Source: Leptobrachium leishanense
Taxonomy: Eukaryota; Chordata; Amphibia; Anura; Megophryidae
Direction: 5' to 3'
NCBI GenBank assembly: GCA_009667805.1
Contig: CM019067.1
Coordinates: 71,504,997 to 71,568,996, forward strand
DNA length: 64,000 nt
The notes beneath the pieces were generated by a model. The model was not told the origin of the DNA. It ran no database searches and worked only from the letters and a program-made list of their open reading frames with translations. The position numbers were made by a program, and so were the translations under genes. Shown piece by piece: positions 45,011 to 56,654 of this stretch (position 1 is the first letter of the stretch; each line of letters opens with the position of its first letter).

Positions 45011-46276
45011 TTAAACCCCTTAGTGACTGGGCGGTTTTACACAAATCCGTCCTTTAGTACCCGCTGCTGTTTTTACGGTTCTGCATGTTCGTGTTTAGGT
45101 CAAATTTTTCTCTTACTCGTTTATGCAACGTACACATATTATACACCGTTTTTCCCACCATTAAATGGACTTTCTAAAAATACCATTATTTCCATCATAT
45201 ATTCTAATTTACTATATAACAAATATGAAATATGATGAAAAGAAATGGTAAAAACACACTTTTTCGTAATTTTAATCCCCAAAATCTACAACCACCAAAA
45301 GAGACCCCAGCTAAATAGTTTCAAAATTTTGTCCCGAGAATGTAAATACCCAATTTTTACATGTTTTTGCTTTTTAACCCCTTAACCCCTTAAGGACCAG
45401 GGGTCTTTAAAGTCAAGGCATTTATGACGTAAACGTTTCGTCATTGGTCCTTAAAGGGTTAACTGCTGAGCCAGTTCACCTTTGTGCGCCGAGCTCATTC
45501 TGACCGTTTTATGCTCATTATTTTAAGATGACACCCTAGGTCCTATTTATCTAACCCCCCCCCCCCCCCCCCCGACAAAAAAATTTTTTAAAAAATTTTT
45601 TTTTTATTTTTTTATTATTATCATTTATTTTTGTATTTATTTTTTACAATTTTATTTTTACACCAAAATTGTTCAGGCCTTTCCAATGATGTCAAATATG
45701 ACCCTCTACCTGTGAATCAGGAGATAAGGGGATCCAACGGATCCCCCTAGCTCCACATGAAAGCTAGGGGGCTAACTGGCCCACTGACATCCTCACACAT
45801 ATGGTGAGGTTGTCAGTGGGTGGGGGCGGGAACCTGGAGGTTTGGCTGACATCCAAGATGTCAGCCCCCTCCAGGTTTGAATCGCGATTTGGTGCAAATT
45901 TGCGCCGAATCACGATCCGGCAGCAAAACAGTTAATGCTATACACCGCTGAAAAGTGGAGACTCTCACCTTTCCAGCGGTGAAGAAAGCATCACTGCATC
46001 TTAAATGGTTGGGCAGATAGAGGGCTCCAAACGAGTCCCCCCTCCCCTTCCTGAATTTTCCTTACCAGCGCCTGCCGATGACGTCATCACGTAGCGTGAT
46101 GATGTCATCGGATCTGCCGGCCCCCAGGAAACGGCGAGGCGAGCTTCCAGCTTGCCATAGATGCCATTGGATCCAGCGAGGGAGGTGAGTATTGGCAGGA
46201 GGGAGGTTAGGAGCGGTTCTAAGGGAGACCCGTGGGGAGGACGTACATGGTACATCAGCGGTCAGGAAGGGGTTAA
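45011..46276. mobile_element. TTAA-flanked element inserted in the MITE
   Basis: Left TTAAACCCCTTAGTGACTGG; right, inverted, TTAACCCCTTCCTGACC. TTAA lies at 45011 and 46273. TTAA target use fits piggyBac or Kolobok types. It contains a smaller TTAA-bounded hairpin (45382-45462), a C18 run at 45556 and sequence shared with 10795-12420. No transposase recognised. Confidence 0.65.
45382..45462. mobile_element. 81-bp TTAA-bounded hairpin
   Basis: TTAACCCCTTAAGGACCAGG and, inverted from the right, TTAACCCTTTAAGGACCAATG. It is nested within the larger TTAA element. Confidence 0.55.
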
Positions 46277-46349
46277 GGAATCATTATAAGAATTCCTTGG
46301 AGAAATGCAGACTGAATCCTGCAATCACTGAGCAGCAAATCATATCACC

Positions 46350-47024
46350 TCTTTCCACAGCATACTTTCACAGACTCACCTCCATCTCTCTTCCCTCTGC
46401 ACCCTGAAACAAGCATCAAGGTATCCAGCATTCAACATGGCATCCAACACTATATTCCAGGTTGCCATAATCTTGCAATTGTATATTTTGTCTGCATTTA
46501 TTAATCTCTGACTAGACAGATTTAAAATTTCCCTCCATTTCTCTTAGAAAAAAATCTGTTTCGCCCTCCCCCCCACGTCGTAAATAGTAGCTATCTGTGC
46601 ATTTTCACTAACCTCATTCTCTTTCCACAGCATACTTTCACAGACTCTCTTCCCTCTACTGTCCCAACCTGCCCACCCAGGGCCAGTCCCTAATTTCAGT
46701 TCTCCTTTCCAGCTGTCTCCACTTCTCTCTCTAAATACTCTTACTAAGCCCAAACTTTTGGTCCTTCTCATGCAAGCTCTACAATATTCTTCTGGCTACC
46801 AGTTTCACCTTCCCTCTGCTCCCATTTGTTTCAGTTACCCCTGTCCCTTAGATTGTAAGCTCATAGGATGTCTGCCTGAGCACTTGGTTAAAGTGCTGTA
46901 TTACCTGGGCAGTTATACTACGGGCAGGGTTGTCTTTCCTCTTGTATCATGTAGGTCTCCGGTTTGTGCTTCCCCACTGTAAAATGTTAAGGAATCTGTT
47001 GGCGCTGTGTAAGTACTTGTAACA
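46350..47024 (+). mobile_element. LINE-tail-like insertion in the MITE
   Basis: Has a direct repeat CTTTCCACAGCATACTTTCA (46351 and 46619) and a tail CTTAGATTGTAAGCTCATAG...TGTTGGCGCTGTGTAAGTAC like L2-type 3' ends. The coding part is not recognisable. Confidence 0.5.
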
Positions 47025-47090
47025 GTGCTTCATATATTATGCAAACCTGGCCTGTTAGGGGTGTGCGAGGACCAGATTTGTAAACCACTG

Positions 47091-47807
47091 CATTTAAGAG
47101 AATGAGATGACAAAACTCATTAAAACATAAGATAAATGGTGAGAGGATAGGATGAGGGTATGCTGTCAGGGAACATGTTGCAGAAATGCTTTAAGAGAAA
47201 CAAGATAAATAGAGTTTAAGGAAGGGAACATCAGAAGATACAGGCAAAGGATGGCGGTAAATCGATATCACAAAAAAAACATTTTTAACAAAATAGGACC
47301 CTATTCCCTAGTGTGCGCTAAAATGGAGATGCCAACGGGGAAAATCTGCACCTGCATGTTTCCCCGTAGCGTCCCCATTTTAGCACAATATTTCGGAGCA
47401 GGTGCTAGCTGAGATACATGCAGTAGCGCTTCTGCGCCAACCGTAATGCCTCCTGGAGTCCGTGGAGGTTTGTGCTTCTGGGCAGTGAGCCCTGTCTGAT
47501 CCCGCTCATTAGAGATCACGCAGCGCCTTGGAGTGATCATGAAGGGAGACTGGGAACCAATTTCTTCCTAGTCTCACTCTGCTCCCAGCTACAAGTAGCG
47601 GCAGATCAAGCCACTGTTCTTGCTGCTGGATGAGAGGTGAGCATCGGATTAATGGGGGGGGGGGGTTTAGGGGGTGCTAAAGGATTTTGCAAATGCCGAA
47701 TCATTTAGTGGTAGCTGTTAGGCATAGCTAAAATTTGGGCTTGCGGGTCCCTGTAGTAATTAGCCCTAGGACGTTGTCATAACTTACTTATCGAAACTCG
47801 GTAATTT
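47091..47807. other. Nothing recognised
   Basis: Unique-looking sequence; a short hairpin pairs AAAATGGAGATGCCAACGGGG (47321) with CCCCGTAGCGTCCCCATTTT (47362). No gene. Confidence 0.35.
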
Positions 47808-47868
47808 AATTGGGCAGACTAGATGGGCCGAAAGAAAAATGTCGGCAGATAAGAACCTATGTTTCTAA
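47808..47868 (+). mobile_element. CR1-like LINE 3' tail with internal inversion
   Basis: GGGCAGACTAGATGGGCCGA is followed by AAGAAAAATGTCGGCAGATA and AGAACCTATGTTTCT. Relative to 10677-10745, bases 47834-47857 are the exact reverse complement of 10702-10725. Confidence 0.8.
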
Positions 47869-48127
47869 CTCTACATAAACACACTGCATATTACTGTGAG
47901 TTTTATTGCCCTGGAGCTCTGGGATACGCTCATACACACTGCACATTACTGTGAGTTTTATTGCTGTGCAGTTTTGTGATATGCTCATACACACTGCACA
48001 TTTCTGTGGGTTTTATTGCTGTGCAGCTCTGATATGCTCATACACAGTGCCCATTTCTGTGGGTTTTATTGCTGTGCAGCTCTGTGATACACTCATATGC
48101 AGTGCACGTTTCTGTGGATTTTATTGT
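47866..48127. repeat. 55-bp minisatellite, about 4.3 units
   Basis: Unit words are TTTTATTGCTGTGCAGCTCT, GATACGCTCATACACACTGC and ACATTTCTGTGG; unit lengths are 55, 55, 53 and 55 bp. The same unit occurs near 14284 and 14395. Confidence 0.85.
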
Positions 48128-50064
48128 TCAACCAATTAGAGCGGCTGTGATCCCGCTTACTTGACATGCGTGGCTGTTCTTTGTAAAAATGCTTGAATTT
48201 AAACATTTCATAATTTTCATTATCTCAATAGATACATTTGAAATGGTATACAAAATATACAAGTAGGCACTTGGTATCCACTTTTAATATAAAGAGAGGA
48301 AAAGGCGGAGCTCTAAGAGGAAAAGGTGGAGCTTAAAGAGGAAGGGTGGGGATTAACCAGGAAGAGGTGTGCCCTTGACAGGAAGGGGTGTGTCAAATTT
48401 AAATTAGGGGGTGCACGAGTTTAGTCAGGCCTAGGGCAGCACAAAACCTAAATACACCACTGCATAAAGATTGTGCTCCTCTTGTTAAGTATAGGATGCG
48501 CAAGGTACAGTAAGCTTGCACAAAAATGGATGCGCTAAATTATTTCATATGGGTTTAGCGTTAGGGAGGGGATATGGGGGGGCATGCGTTACAGTCACTT
48601 ATCCTGGCAATAACTCTTACATATCCAAACACCAACATTTGCATTCATTAAGGAATAGTACCCAAAAGGTTTAGAAAGTTCTAACTACAGATTAAAAAAA
48701 GAACAGAAAAAGTCTTCTATCTGGAGAATAAAATTTACAAAATAGCAATTTCCGAACAATCAGAAAGCTATCTTTATGTATTTGTGAGTTGGAACACAAG
48801 GGTTGTAGAGGTTTAAGTTGGTTATGATTGTGATTAATGCTGCGAAGGAAAGAAAGAATCTAATTTGGGAATCTCGCACCAAGAGGATAATTTCCTCAAT
48901 TATAAAGCTCAGGCTCTCTTGCAACATTCTAATTATTCTGATCACTTTGTAATCAAAATACTAAAAGGCATCTTGAAAATTCGGTTCTGAGCAGTTCAGG
49001 GACACAAAAGGTACGGCTTTATAGATGGAATTGTAACTAGGAATCTAAATTTACCTGATACACTCTTAACATTGTGAATAAAATGGTGTACAAGAGCTGC
49101 TATGCATTCTTGAATAACAGCTCCAGCTTTGAAGAATTAGGAGTGAGGTTGGAATAGCTCGTTCTTTATCAACTAGTCACAAATTAACGGCTCTTATACA
49201 AAGTATAGGAGCTGTTAATTTACAGTATCCAGCAGCAATGTTTGAGCCACAAGCATAGCTTGTGGTTCAGTAGTGATAGCACCTGGAGCTGTGAGGGTAA
49301 CTGCTCAAGCCTTTGCATAGAACAGATGGAGCCATTAGCTTAAAGCTTTGGTTTGAGCATGGCCCATAGTAAAGAGATAAAGGTGTATTTTATACTTTTA
49401 ACAAGCAATAGTGTATATACATTGATAATAGAGTCGCAAGTGGATTTGGGCCATGCGCCCTTAGGCAAGATGTGTGTTTTTTTCCCTTCTGATGGCCCAA
49501 AGGATTACCACTACAAGAGGCAAAGCATGAATTCCTATGTGCAGACACACACACCTCACAAGATCCGTGTGTTTGGTAGAATACACTGCACATCTACCCA
49601 CAAGGTTATCAAGGAACACGATTTGTTGGGTAGGGGGACCTGTGAGTGCCTAACATAGTCCTGAAATGATAGACGTTGGGGTTACCTTACCAAGCTGCCA
49701 ACATGAATCCCTGAAAATGACATATACGTGCAAGTTCCCATAACTCTTTAAGGCAAGTAAAGGAATGGCGAAGACCAGAGGAAAGCCGATTTTACTGTAT
49801 GTGGTGGTGTCGAAACTAAAACCAAAATTAGTAAGCATTTTCTATCCCAGACCCCAAAAAATGTTGGCATGTCCCAGTCCTAGATCCTTAAAAGGTTCTG
49901 TACAGTCAATACACAAGAATAGTATTACAGATTGACATTTCTTGATCAGGGATGCTATACGCACTTTAAAAGGAGACATGAAAATGGGGACAGAATACCA
50001 AAGGGGGAATGTGTATACCTAGGACAATTAAGTGTTGGGGAAATACAGCTAAAGAAATGCTTAG
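48128..50064. other. Nothing recognised
   Basis: Mostly unique-looking. 48290-48420 has short purine-rich repeats (AAAGAGGAA). Open frames at 48760-48945 and 49353-49658 lack motifs. Confidence 0.35.
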
Positions 50065-50496
50065 CTAAGGCTAGGGTCAGACGAACGCATTTTTCACGTT
50101 GTCCGTGAAAAAGTGCGTTCGAACGAATGGACGTATTTTTTCACGGAATACGCGATAGCGGTCATACGTTGCACATTTTCGTCCGTGATTTTGTACGGAT
50201 CAATAAAACACTTTTTGCGTCTGGACATTATGTTGGCTGGACGTGTGCAGCGTCTGACGTCTCCCAATCACGCAAACACGCCGCTATGCGGCCGCAGCGC
50301 ACTCTGTACGTCAGTACTAGCGGTTTGACGTTCTCAAAAAAATGCGTTCGTTTGTCACTTGCATTGCGCGGACAGAGTTTCGTTCGGCCGTTCATCGTAT
50401 GTTCCCTGGCATTGGACGTCATTTGCTGCTAGCACGGCCGTGATTTTGTGCGGCTAAACGCACGTTAAAACTGCTTTCGTCTGACCTTAGCCTTAG
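50065..50496. mobile_element. MITE, GTCAGACG family, distinct subfamily
   Basis: Ends CTAAGGCTAGGGTCAGACGA and TCGTCTGACCTTAGCCTTAG are inverted over about 22 bp. The interior (TTTTTCACGTTGTCCGTG) differs from the 43446 subfamily. Non-coding; CG-rich. Confidence 0.8.
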
Positions 50497-51189
50497 ACAT
50501 AGACATAATGGAAGGAAGGTAGAGTGGGATGTTCTAAAGTGAGGAAGACGTAGGGTAGGAGGTCGAGGAAGAGGTGATTAAAAAAAAAAAAAAAAAAAAG
50601 TCTATAAAACAAGGTGACCATTGGTGATTTCCAAGCAAAACAGATACTTTTAGTGAATGTGATTGAAGCACATCACCCAACGCAGGTCCTGTTGCTTGGG
50701 AACATGACTCTGACCCCTGCAACAAAGCACAGCACATGCTGGGAGTATCTGGGCAGCCCTACCATGTAATATGCTGCATGGAGTAACACTGACTCGATGC
50801 AGCATGTCTGCGAGGAAACCCTGCACAGCGTTCTCACGTTATGTACACACTGGTTCTGCTTTAGGAAGGAAATCACAGTTTCCTTCTGCTCTGATAGATT
50901 CTTTCGGATTCTGAAATTCAGAAGAACCTGAAGTCTGGAGCACTCAGGACACAGGAAAATGTCTTAATCCCAGCTGTCCCTTAGATGCAGAAGAAGTGAG
51001 CTAGGAAAATCTTCACTTTTATACAGGTGGAATTACATATATCCGTGCAATAAAACACTAGACCAGCAAATAAACTATGCTTTGTTTTAACGGTTGAAAA
51101 AAGATATTCATGCAAATACTTCATGGTGTGTCATGTCAAGAGTCAAGGTTTAGCAATGAGACAAAACATCAAGATATCGAGTCCCTAGG
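50497..51189. other. Nothing recognised
   Basis: Holds an A-run near 50580 and unique-looking sequence. Confidence 0.3.
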
Positions 51190-51372
51190 TCTTCGGTTCC
51201 CAACCACGGTCCTCAAGTACCCCAAACAGGGCAGGTTTGCAGATATCTGTAGCACAGCACAGGTGACATGATTTGCTGCTCAGTGACTGAAGGTTTGAGT
51301 CTGTATTTTCACAAGGTAATCCTTAAAACCTGGCCTGTTAGGGTTACTTGAGGACCGCAGTTGGAAACCACT
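51190..51372 (-). mobile_element. hAT MITE, CAGTGGTTCCC family, inverted copy
   Basis: Right end GAGGACCGCAGTTGGAAACCACTG-like (last 10 bp AAACCACTG) and left end TCGGTTCCCAACCACGGTCC. Interior is in the opposite orientation to 35367. Target duplication decayed. Confidence 0.75.
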
Positions 51373-51879
51373 GTATTAGGCCAAAACTAATGTGTCCAGA
51401 GAACGTAAGAAGCTGCCATGGACAAAAGTGACACTTGTAGTGGAAACATTAAAAACGCTCATGACAAATGCAGAACAACTTGCAAATAATCTGGAATTAA
51501 AGTGTTTGTCATGCTCAATCTAGATCAGTCTGATTCCAGGCTGATCACTGATTGAACCAAGATCCAATATGCTTACATGTTCCTGCAGAGCAAGGTTTGA
51601 CAAATCTATACCAAACGAAGAAGCCATTGAGAAATTGTTAGAGAATTTTAGGGGCACTATATAACTTTGTATATAATATTTTAATAGAATAACCCAGAAT
51701 TATAAATTCTAGATTTCAGTTTGGACCAAATACAATGCTCAGTTGAATATCAATGATTTTTGCGTTTTGGAAGCATCTGAATCAGCAAGTCAACGAAAAG
51801 AATCTCTTCCGAAATAAATTTTCTGTAATGACCAAAATATAAATCAGATTAATTCATAAGACTGAGAACAATTGCACTC

Positions 51880-52170
51880 CCTGTACAATGAAAATTCTAA
51901 CGCTAATTAAAACCAAGTAAAAGGATAACCATAACCTTAACCCTGATCAAAAGACAAGCAAAAACAGTAACCCTAACCTTAACCCTTATCATAAAACAAA
52001 CAGCAATGGTACAAGTAGCCCTAAAAGTAACCCTAACCCAAATCATAAAACAAGTAGAAACAGTAACCCGATGTCTAATAATAACACAAGCGACAATGGT
52101 AACCCTAAAAATTTTGTAAGTAGCCCTAAAATAAGCAGGAAAAAAAAAAAGGTACTTCTAAAAGTAACCC
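51880..52170. repeat. Degenerate tandem repeat with telomere-like TAACCCTAA
   Basis: Words AGTAACCCTAACCTTAACCC, CAAGTAGCCCTAAAAGTAAC and ATCATAAAACAAGTAGAAAC recur at about 45-60 bp spacing. CCCCTAACCCTATT also follows the inserted element at 52680. It is not a pure TTAGGG array. Confidence 0.6.
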
Positions 52171-52179
52171 GCAACATAA

Positions 52180-52660
52180 TACAGGAGGGGTGGGGTCACG
52201 CCTATTCCCCGATGGGGCGGCTGCAACCACCAAATTTATCCATCCCAGCAAAATGTATAAAACATAACAAGGAGAAAAATGGCATCTGACCTAATTCCCA
52301 TTATACCGTGTGAAACAAAATGCAATTAGAGGCTTTGGTTTCTGTTAATGGCCATTAAAAGAGTAAGCTCGCCCGTCGAACGTCAAGGCACTTCTAGTGA
52401 GGGCGAGTCCTATCCAAAATGAAGCTACAGGCTGCTGTGTAGCGAACCATCACTGCCCACGCTGCTTTTCAGTCATGAGGCAGACTGGTGGGTCATATTT
52501 ATGCCCTCCCAGAAAAAAAAATCCACCTTGGGATCAAAAAACAAAGACACGGAGCGGAATCATGCTGCAAAGATGACCTGGCTGGAGGTACAATAAAACA
52601 TACATAATACAGGAGGGGTGGGGTCACGCCTATTCCCCGATGGGGCGGCTGCAACCACAC
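52180..52660. mobile_element. 481-bp element with 51-bp terminal direct repeats
   Basis: TACAGGAGGGGTGGGGTCAC...CTGCAACCAC occurs exactly at 52180-52230 and 52608-52658. GCAACATAA flanks the unit at 52171-52179 and 52661-52669, as a target duplication. An AATAAA lies at 52592. No ORF. Mini-LTR (TRIM-like) or duplication are the options. Confidence 0.5.
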
Positions 52661-53022
52661 GCAACATAACACTCGCATTAAAAGCACCCCTAACCCTATT
52701 TCAAACTATGAATCTCTCAAATGTTCTAGACTTATTCAATATTGAATCTGCCCCATAGATACAGAGGTTCAAATCAAAAAAGTTACGAATCCAAAACATT
52801 TGCATTCAGAAATGTTAGAATCCAAACTAAACCGAGTCAATTCCTGTACCTAGTAAGGGCCAAAGGAAACTTTCTATGGACCCTTTGCTAGCTTTGACAG
52901 ACTCGTGGATTTGTAAAGGCTTTAAAATGTTTAGAAAGGTTATTAAATTTGTCCAGTAACAGGGATCTTCATTTCTATCTATACCAGCATACATATCACA
53001 CAAACCTAATTTGGATGACTAT

Positions 53023-53802
53023 CAGGGTTATTCAAAGATAATCGAAAACTCGCAGCACGTTCGGTGACTTTTCGTTCTCTTCAATTCGGTGTGATTTGGC
53101 GATCCCATATTGGCGACCCTGCGGTGTATTCAGCAAGCACCACAGAGCCGTCGTAGTGCAGGGAAAAGCCGCCGCAAACCCGCCGAAGACTCACCGCAAA
53201 CCACGGCGAGCACACACCGAAACCCGCAAAAACATCTGGATTAACCCCGCCGAACACGCCGGAGAAACCTGAACAGCCGCCGGAAAAATACGACACCGCA
53301 GACGAATGGAGTGAAAAAAAGTTAAAGAAGAAAAAAAAACACAATACGCTTGAATGTTTGAAAAGTGAAATGCTGTTTGCAAAGAAACTACAGAACGAAA
53401 ATGTCTGAAATTTACAAAAAAAAAATTTATACTTTTTACTGCAGAATATTATAAACAACGGTTTATTAGATATTGAATTAAAACGGGAAAATTTTTTAAC
53501 ATTGAAGCCTATGGGATTCGCCTGAATAAACCTGTCGAATGAAACCACCGAACAGCAGGGAAATTAGTCAACTTTTCACTGCTGGATTGTGTTCTCTGAA
53601 TAGATGAAGCATTGCTTCTCTATGGGGATTTCACTGCCCTCGAACAGGCACCGAACAGGCACCGTATGTGTAGGCAATTTGCCAGGATTTGGCGAACTGC
53701 CTGCTCTCTGAATAGCCGAATGGCCAGGAAATGTAACCTTACGCTGAATTTCACTGTTCGGTTACCTTTCGCCCACAATTCGGATCTCTTTGAATAACCC
53801 TG
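53023..53802. mobile_element. MITE, CAGGGTTATTCA family, long copy
   Basis: Ends CAGGGTTATTCAAAGATAAT and TCTCTTTGAATAACCCTG. Contains CG-rich blocks (CGCCGAACACGCCGGAGAA) and no transposase. A minus-strand frame of 155 codons within it has no motif. Confidence 0.75.
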
Positions 53803-54399
53803 TACGTATGTTTTAAATTGATGATGCAAACAGAAATAATACTAAAAAAAACCAAACAACTTAAAAAAGGTGAAAGATACCTTTCTACTCCATCTTGCCC
53901 ACAAATATGTAAACGCATAAGGAGCACATGAAGGTCTTTTCTTTTTTAAATATTGAAAATTTTAGTCAATAATAATGCTGTTTTCTGGAAAAAAAAGGTT
54001 GAGATCACAAAATGTATTTATTTTTTTACAGTCACTAAAATTAAAGTGTACATGAAAATAAAAAGAAATGAGCTCCGTCAGGAATCTGCAACTGAACTAG
54101 ACCTTAACTAGACCTACTGAAAAAGAAGTCCGGTGGGAGTAAAAAAAAAAATAAAAAAATCTGGATGCGGTTAATACTGGTTCTCCAAAATGTGGGATAA
54201 CTAGCCATGCACTTAAGAAAGATTTATTTTATGTGAAAGTGATATTTCCCTTTAATAATGTATTTTCTTCATCAGAAACGTTCTCCCACAAAGGCATTTT
54301 GCATTCAATCAACACAAAAAATAAAGACAGATGGAAACCAGTATTTTAAAGGCCAATAACACTTCTATGAAGCACTAACCACTTCATAGCCTATTCAAG

Positions 54400-54760
54400 A
54401 ACGCAACGACAAGAGACTTTGATCTTAATGTATGTGTAGATTAAATGCAGCGGGAAAAGCTTTTAAGGAGCTTATCTGCATACTAAGGTTAATGATACCA
54501 TTTAATTACTTGCATATTTAATTATGCTTCTTATTAAAAATGAGCAATTTATTCAATTGGCTTCTCTTTTGTGCTTGGCACATGTTCAAGGGAAACCACC
54601 GAAGCAGGAATTATGTGTAAAGAATAAAGCTCACAGTTGTCAAACATGACAAAGCAGAAGCAAAAAATTAAAGCTAGTTAGTGTTCTCCTTTCATTAACA
54701 TTTTTACATAATGTTCTGCTATCTGGTGTACCCAGAGCCACCATGGAGTATTATCTCTAA
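54400..54760. other. Possible conserved non-coding element
   Basis: Repeat-free AT-rich stretch dense in homeodomain-like TTAATTA and TTATTAA words (TTTAATTACTTGCATATT). No ORF. This is inference from texture only. Confidence 0.25.
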
Positions 54761-55189
54761 GCGTCGGAGCATGTAACGGTTAAGGGATCTTACAGGCTTC
54801 CCAATGAAAGAAGAAGAAGATAATTTTAACATGTGTTTAATGAACTTGTCATATTTTGGCCGCTTCTATTGGTGGCATCGTTACAGAAAAATGTATTTTG
54901 GTAACATTTATATAATTATATTTCCCAACATTGTAGTGATAGAACGCAAGAATTACCCATTCCACCTTTCCCACCATTTATTGTTCAGATTGCAATATGG
55001 TTTATGAAGAATTTAATAATTTTAATAATTTCTCGCCAGCCAACCCTTGGTAAGATAGACACATCAAGGAAGATTTCTGTGCCAATTATATTTAATTTGG
55101 GTATATGTGGTATGAACCACAAATGAGGGTGGAGAGGTCCCTCACTCAGGCCAACACCAATGGATTCACAATATGTATTGCTCAAAATA

Positions 55190-55430
55190 TACTGTATTTT
55201 ATTATAATCATCATTTATATAGTGCCAACAATTTCCACATGTGATGGTGGAACGGCTGCCCCAATGTTTAATTGCATTTATTTTTCCTTACATTTCATTG
55301 TCTCTGTATATAGGGTATATTGTGTGATGTACTGTGTTATTGTCAAAGTGTGTATCTGTATGTTACAGTTACAAGCTGTTATAAATCAACAAGTTCCATA
55401 GCGCTGTGCAATGGATAAGACAGGATAACA
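55190..55430 (-). mobile_element. L2-like 3' tails, inverted
   Basis: ATCATCATTTATATAGTGCC and CAAGTTCCATAGCGCTGTGC are inverted forms of the GGCGCTATATAAAT and CAGCGCTGC tail words; probably two nested copies. Confidence 0.5.
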
Positions 55431-55869
55431 TGTGCATGCAAGTTGCACTCACAGAACAGTAGGAGAGGACCCTGCAATCTAACCTTTTGTCTGTTTCCAC
55501 CCCCTATAAGGAATTCCTTTGTCTTCACATGCTTCCATCAACCCACACTCCCCCACCCAGCAACAAGTCACCCATATGATTGTTATCTGACTCCTAAGAC
55601 ATTTTTCCAATGCTGGGTGTGTTTCCATTGCTTCTGTACCTTCCCCCTGTGTGTGTGTTTTTCCTATTCTAAAGCGAAAATAAAATCAGTCTCCATTTTG
55701 GGTTGAACCTGCAAGGATCTCCTGTGTGTTATTGCCTGGATTCTGGGCCATAAGCAGTATTTCTGCGGAATATTGACTTCAAGGGGAGCAGACTGCATGT
55801 GGACAGAAACCCCTACGTTACACCACATTACTTTACAATAACCATAGGGAACACAAATAAACTAGCATA

Positions 55870-56085
55870 AAGATGGAGACAAGCCGTGCAAAGGGCCCTG
55901 CTCCTAGGAGCTTACAATCTAGAAGGATTGGGGTGGAGGAACACAAGAGGAGCTTTATTGGTCGTCAGGATCACTAGTGCCAGTGGTTCAAGAATGGTGG
56001 GGCCATGGAAGTGGCATGAATCAGGACGTATGATTAGGTGAACAGAGAGATGTGTTGCATCAGTAATGTGGTATAAAAAGACGGT
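55870..56085 (-). mobile_element. L2-like LINE 3' end, inverted
   Basis: GGGCCCTGCTCCTAGGAGCT, CACTAGTGCCAGTGGTTCAA and GAATGGTGGGGCCATGGAA are the inverse of 40440-40560. Same family as 39990-40680. Confidence 0.75.
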
Positions 56086-56321
56086 TCCCTTAAAATTGAT
56101 GTGGATGTAAACACCTCAATTGACCCTTCAGTACAGTACCATTTTTTAATTATGATGCCTTGTTCAGAGAGGCTAAATCCAATAAGGAACAAGGCATCTC
56201 CGAACTCCTGAGTGGGTTTCCTTACAGGTGCTGTATCCGCTGGTCAACACGCAAGCAAGATAAGTAGCAAATAGAGAAATGGTATGGAATTCCAAAGAGT
56301 GTGAAAAAATCTAGGATTTGG

Positions 56322-56423
56322 TGCAACATCCCAATAGGGACCTGCCAATGTTTCAACCTTGTTAGCCTTGACAAAGATCCGTAATGGGGTTGAAAAGTTG
56401 CCAGGACCCTATTGGGATGCTGC
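56322..56423. repeat. Palindrome with GAAAC-type motif
   Basis: GCAACATCCCAATAGGGACC pairs with GGACCCTATTGGGATGCTGC. The inner minus strand reads GTCAAGGCTAACAAGGTTGA then AACATTGG, like the 34648 core. Confidence 0.55.
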
Positions 56424-56654
56424 ATAGCGTATTTCACACTAGAAGAGGATCTTTTTATAAATAGGCTTAATGCATAAAAGGTGGCTAGCGAAGGTTTAAA
56501 TGGTTAAATACACTCGCATTCTTCCCTGGTTTGAAATAAAGTCATTAATAACATTACTAATAAATACTTGGACTTTATTACATGTATTAATGTCATTTCA
56601 TTCTAAGGAGTTCTAGAAAATATAAAAATCTTGATAATCACGATCTGATGTGTT

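Larger units (their letters stand above)
44964..47090. mobile_element. hAT MITE (CAGTGGTTCCC family) split by two insertions
   Basis: Three pieces in order match the 185-bp copy at 35367: 44964-45010 (TTCCCAACCCTGGTCCTCCA, GGCCAGG), 46277-46349 (GGAGAAATGCAGACTGAATC, CAAATCATATCACC) and 47025-47090 (GTGCTTCATATATTATGC, GTAAACCACTG). The gaps are a TTAA element and a LINE-like tail block. Confidence 0.75.

Noticed and set aside
51900..52110. True telomeric array
   Set aside because: TAACCC words are scattered in a longer degenerate unit rather than in consecutive hexamers.
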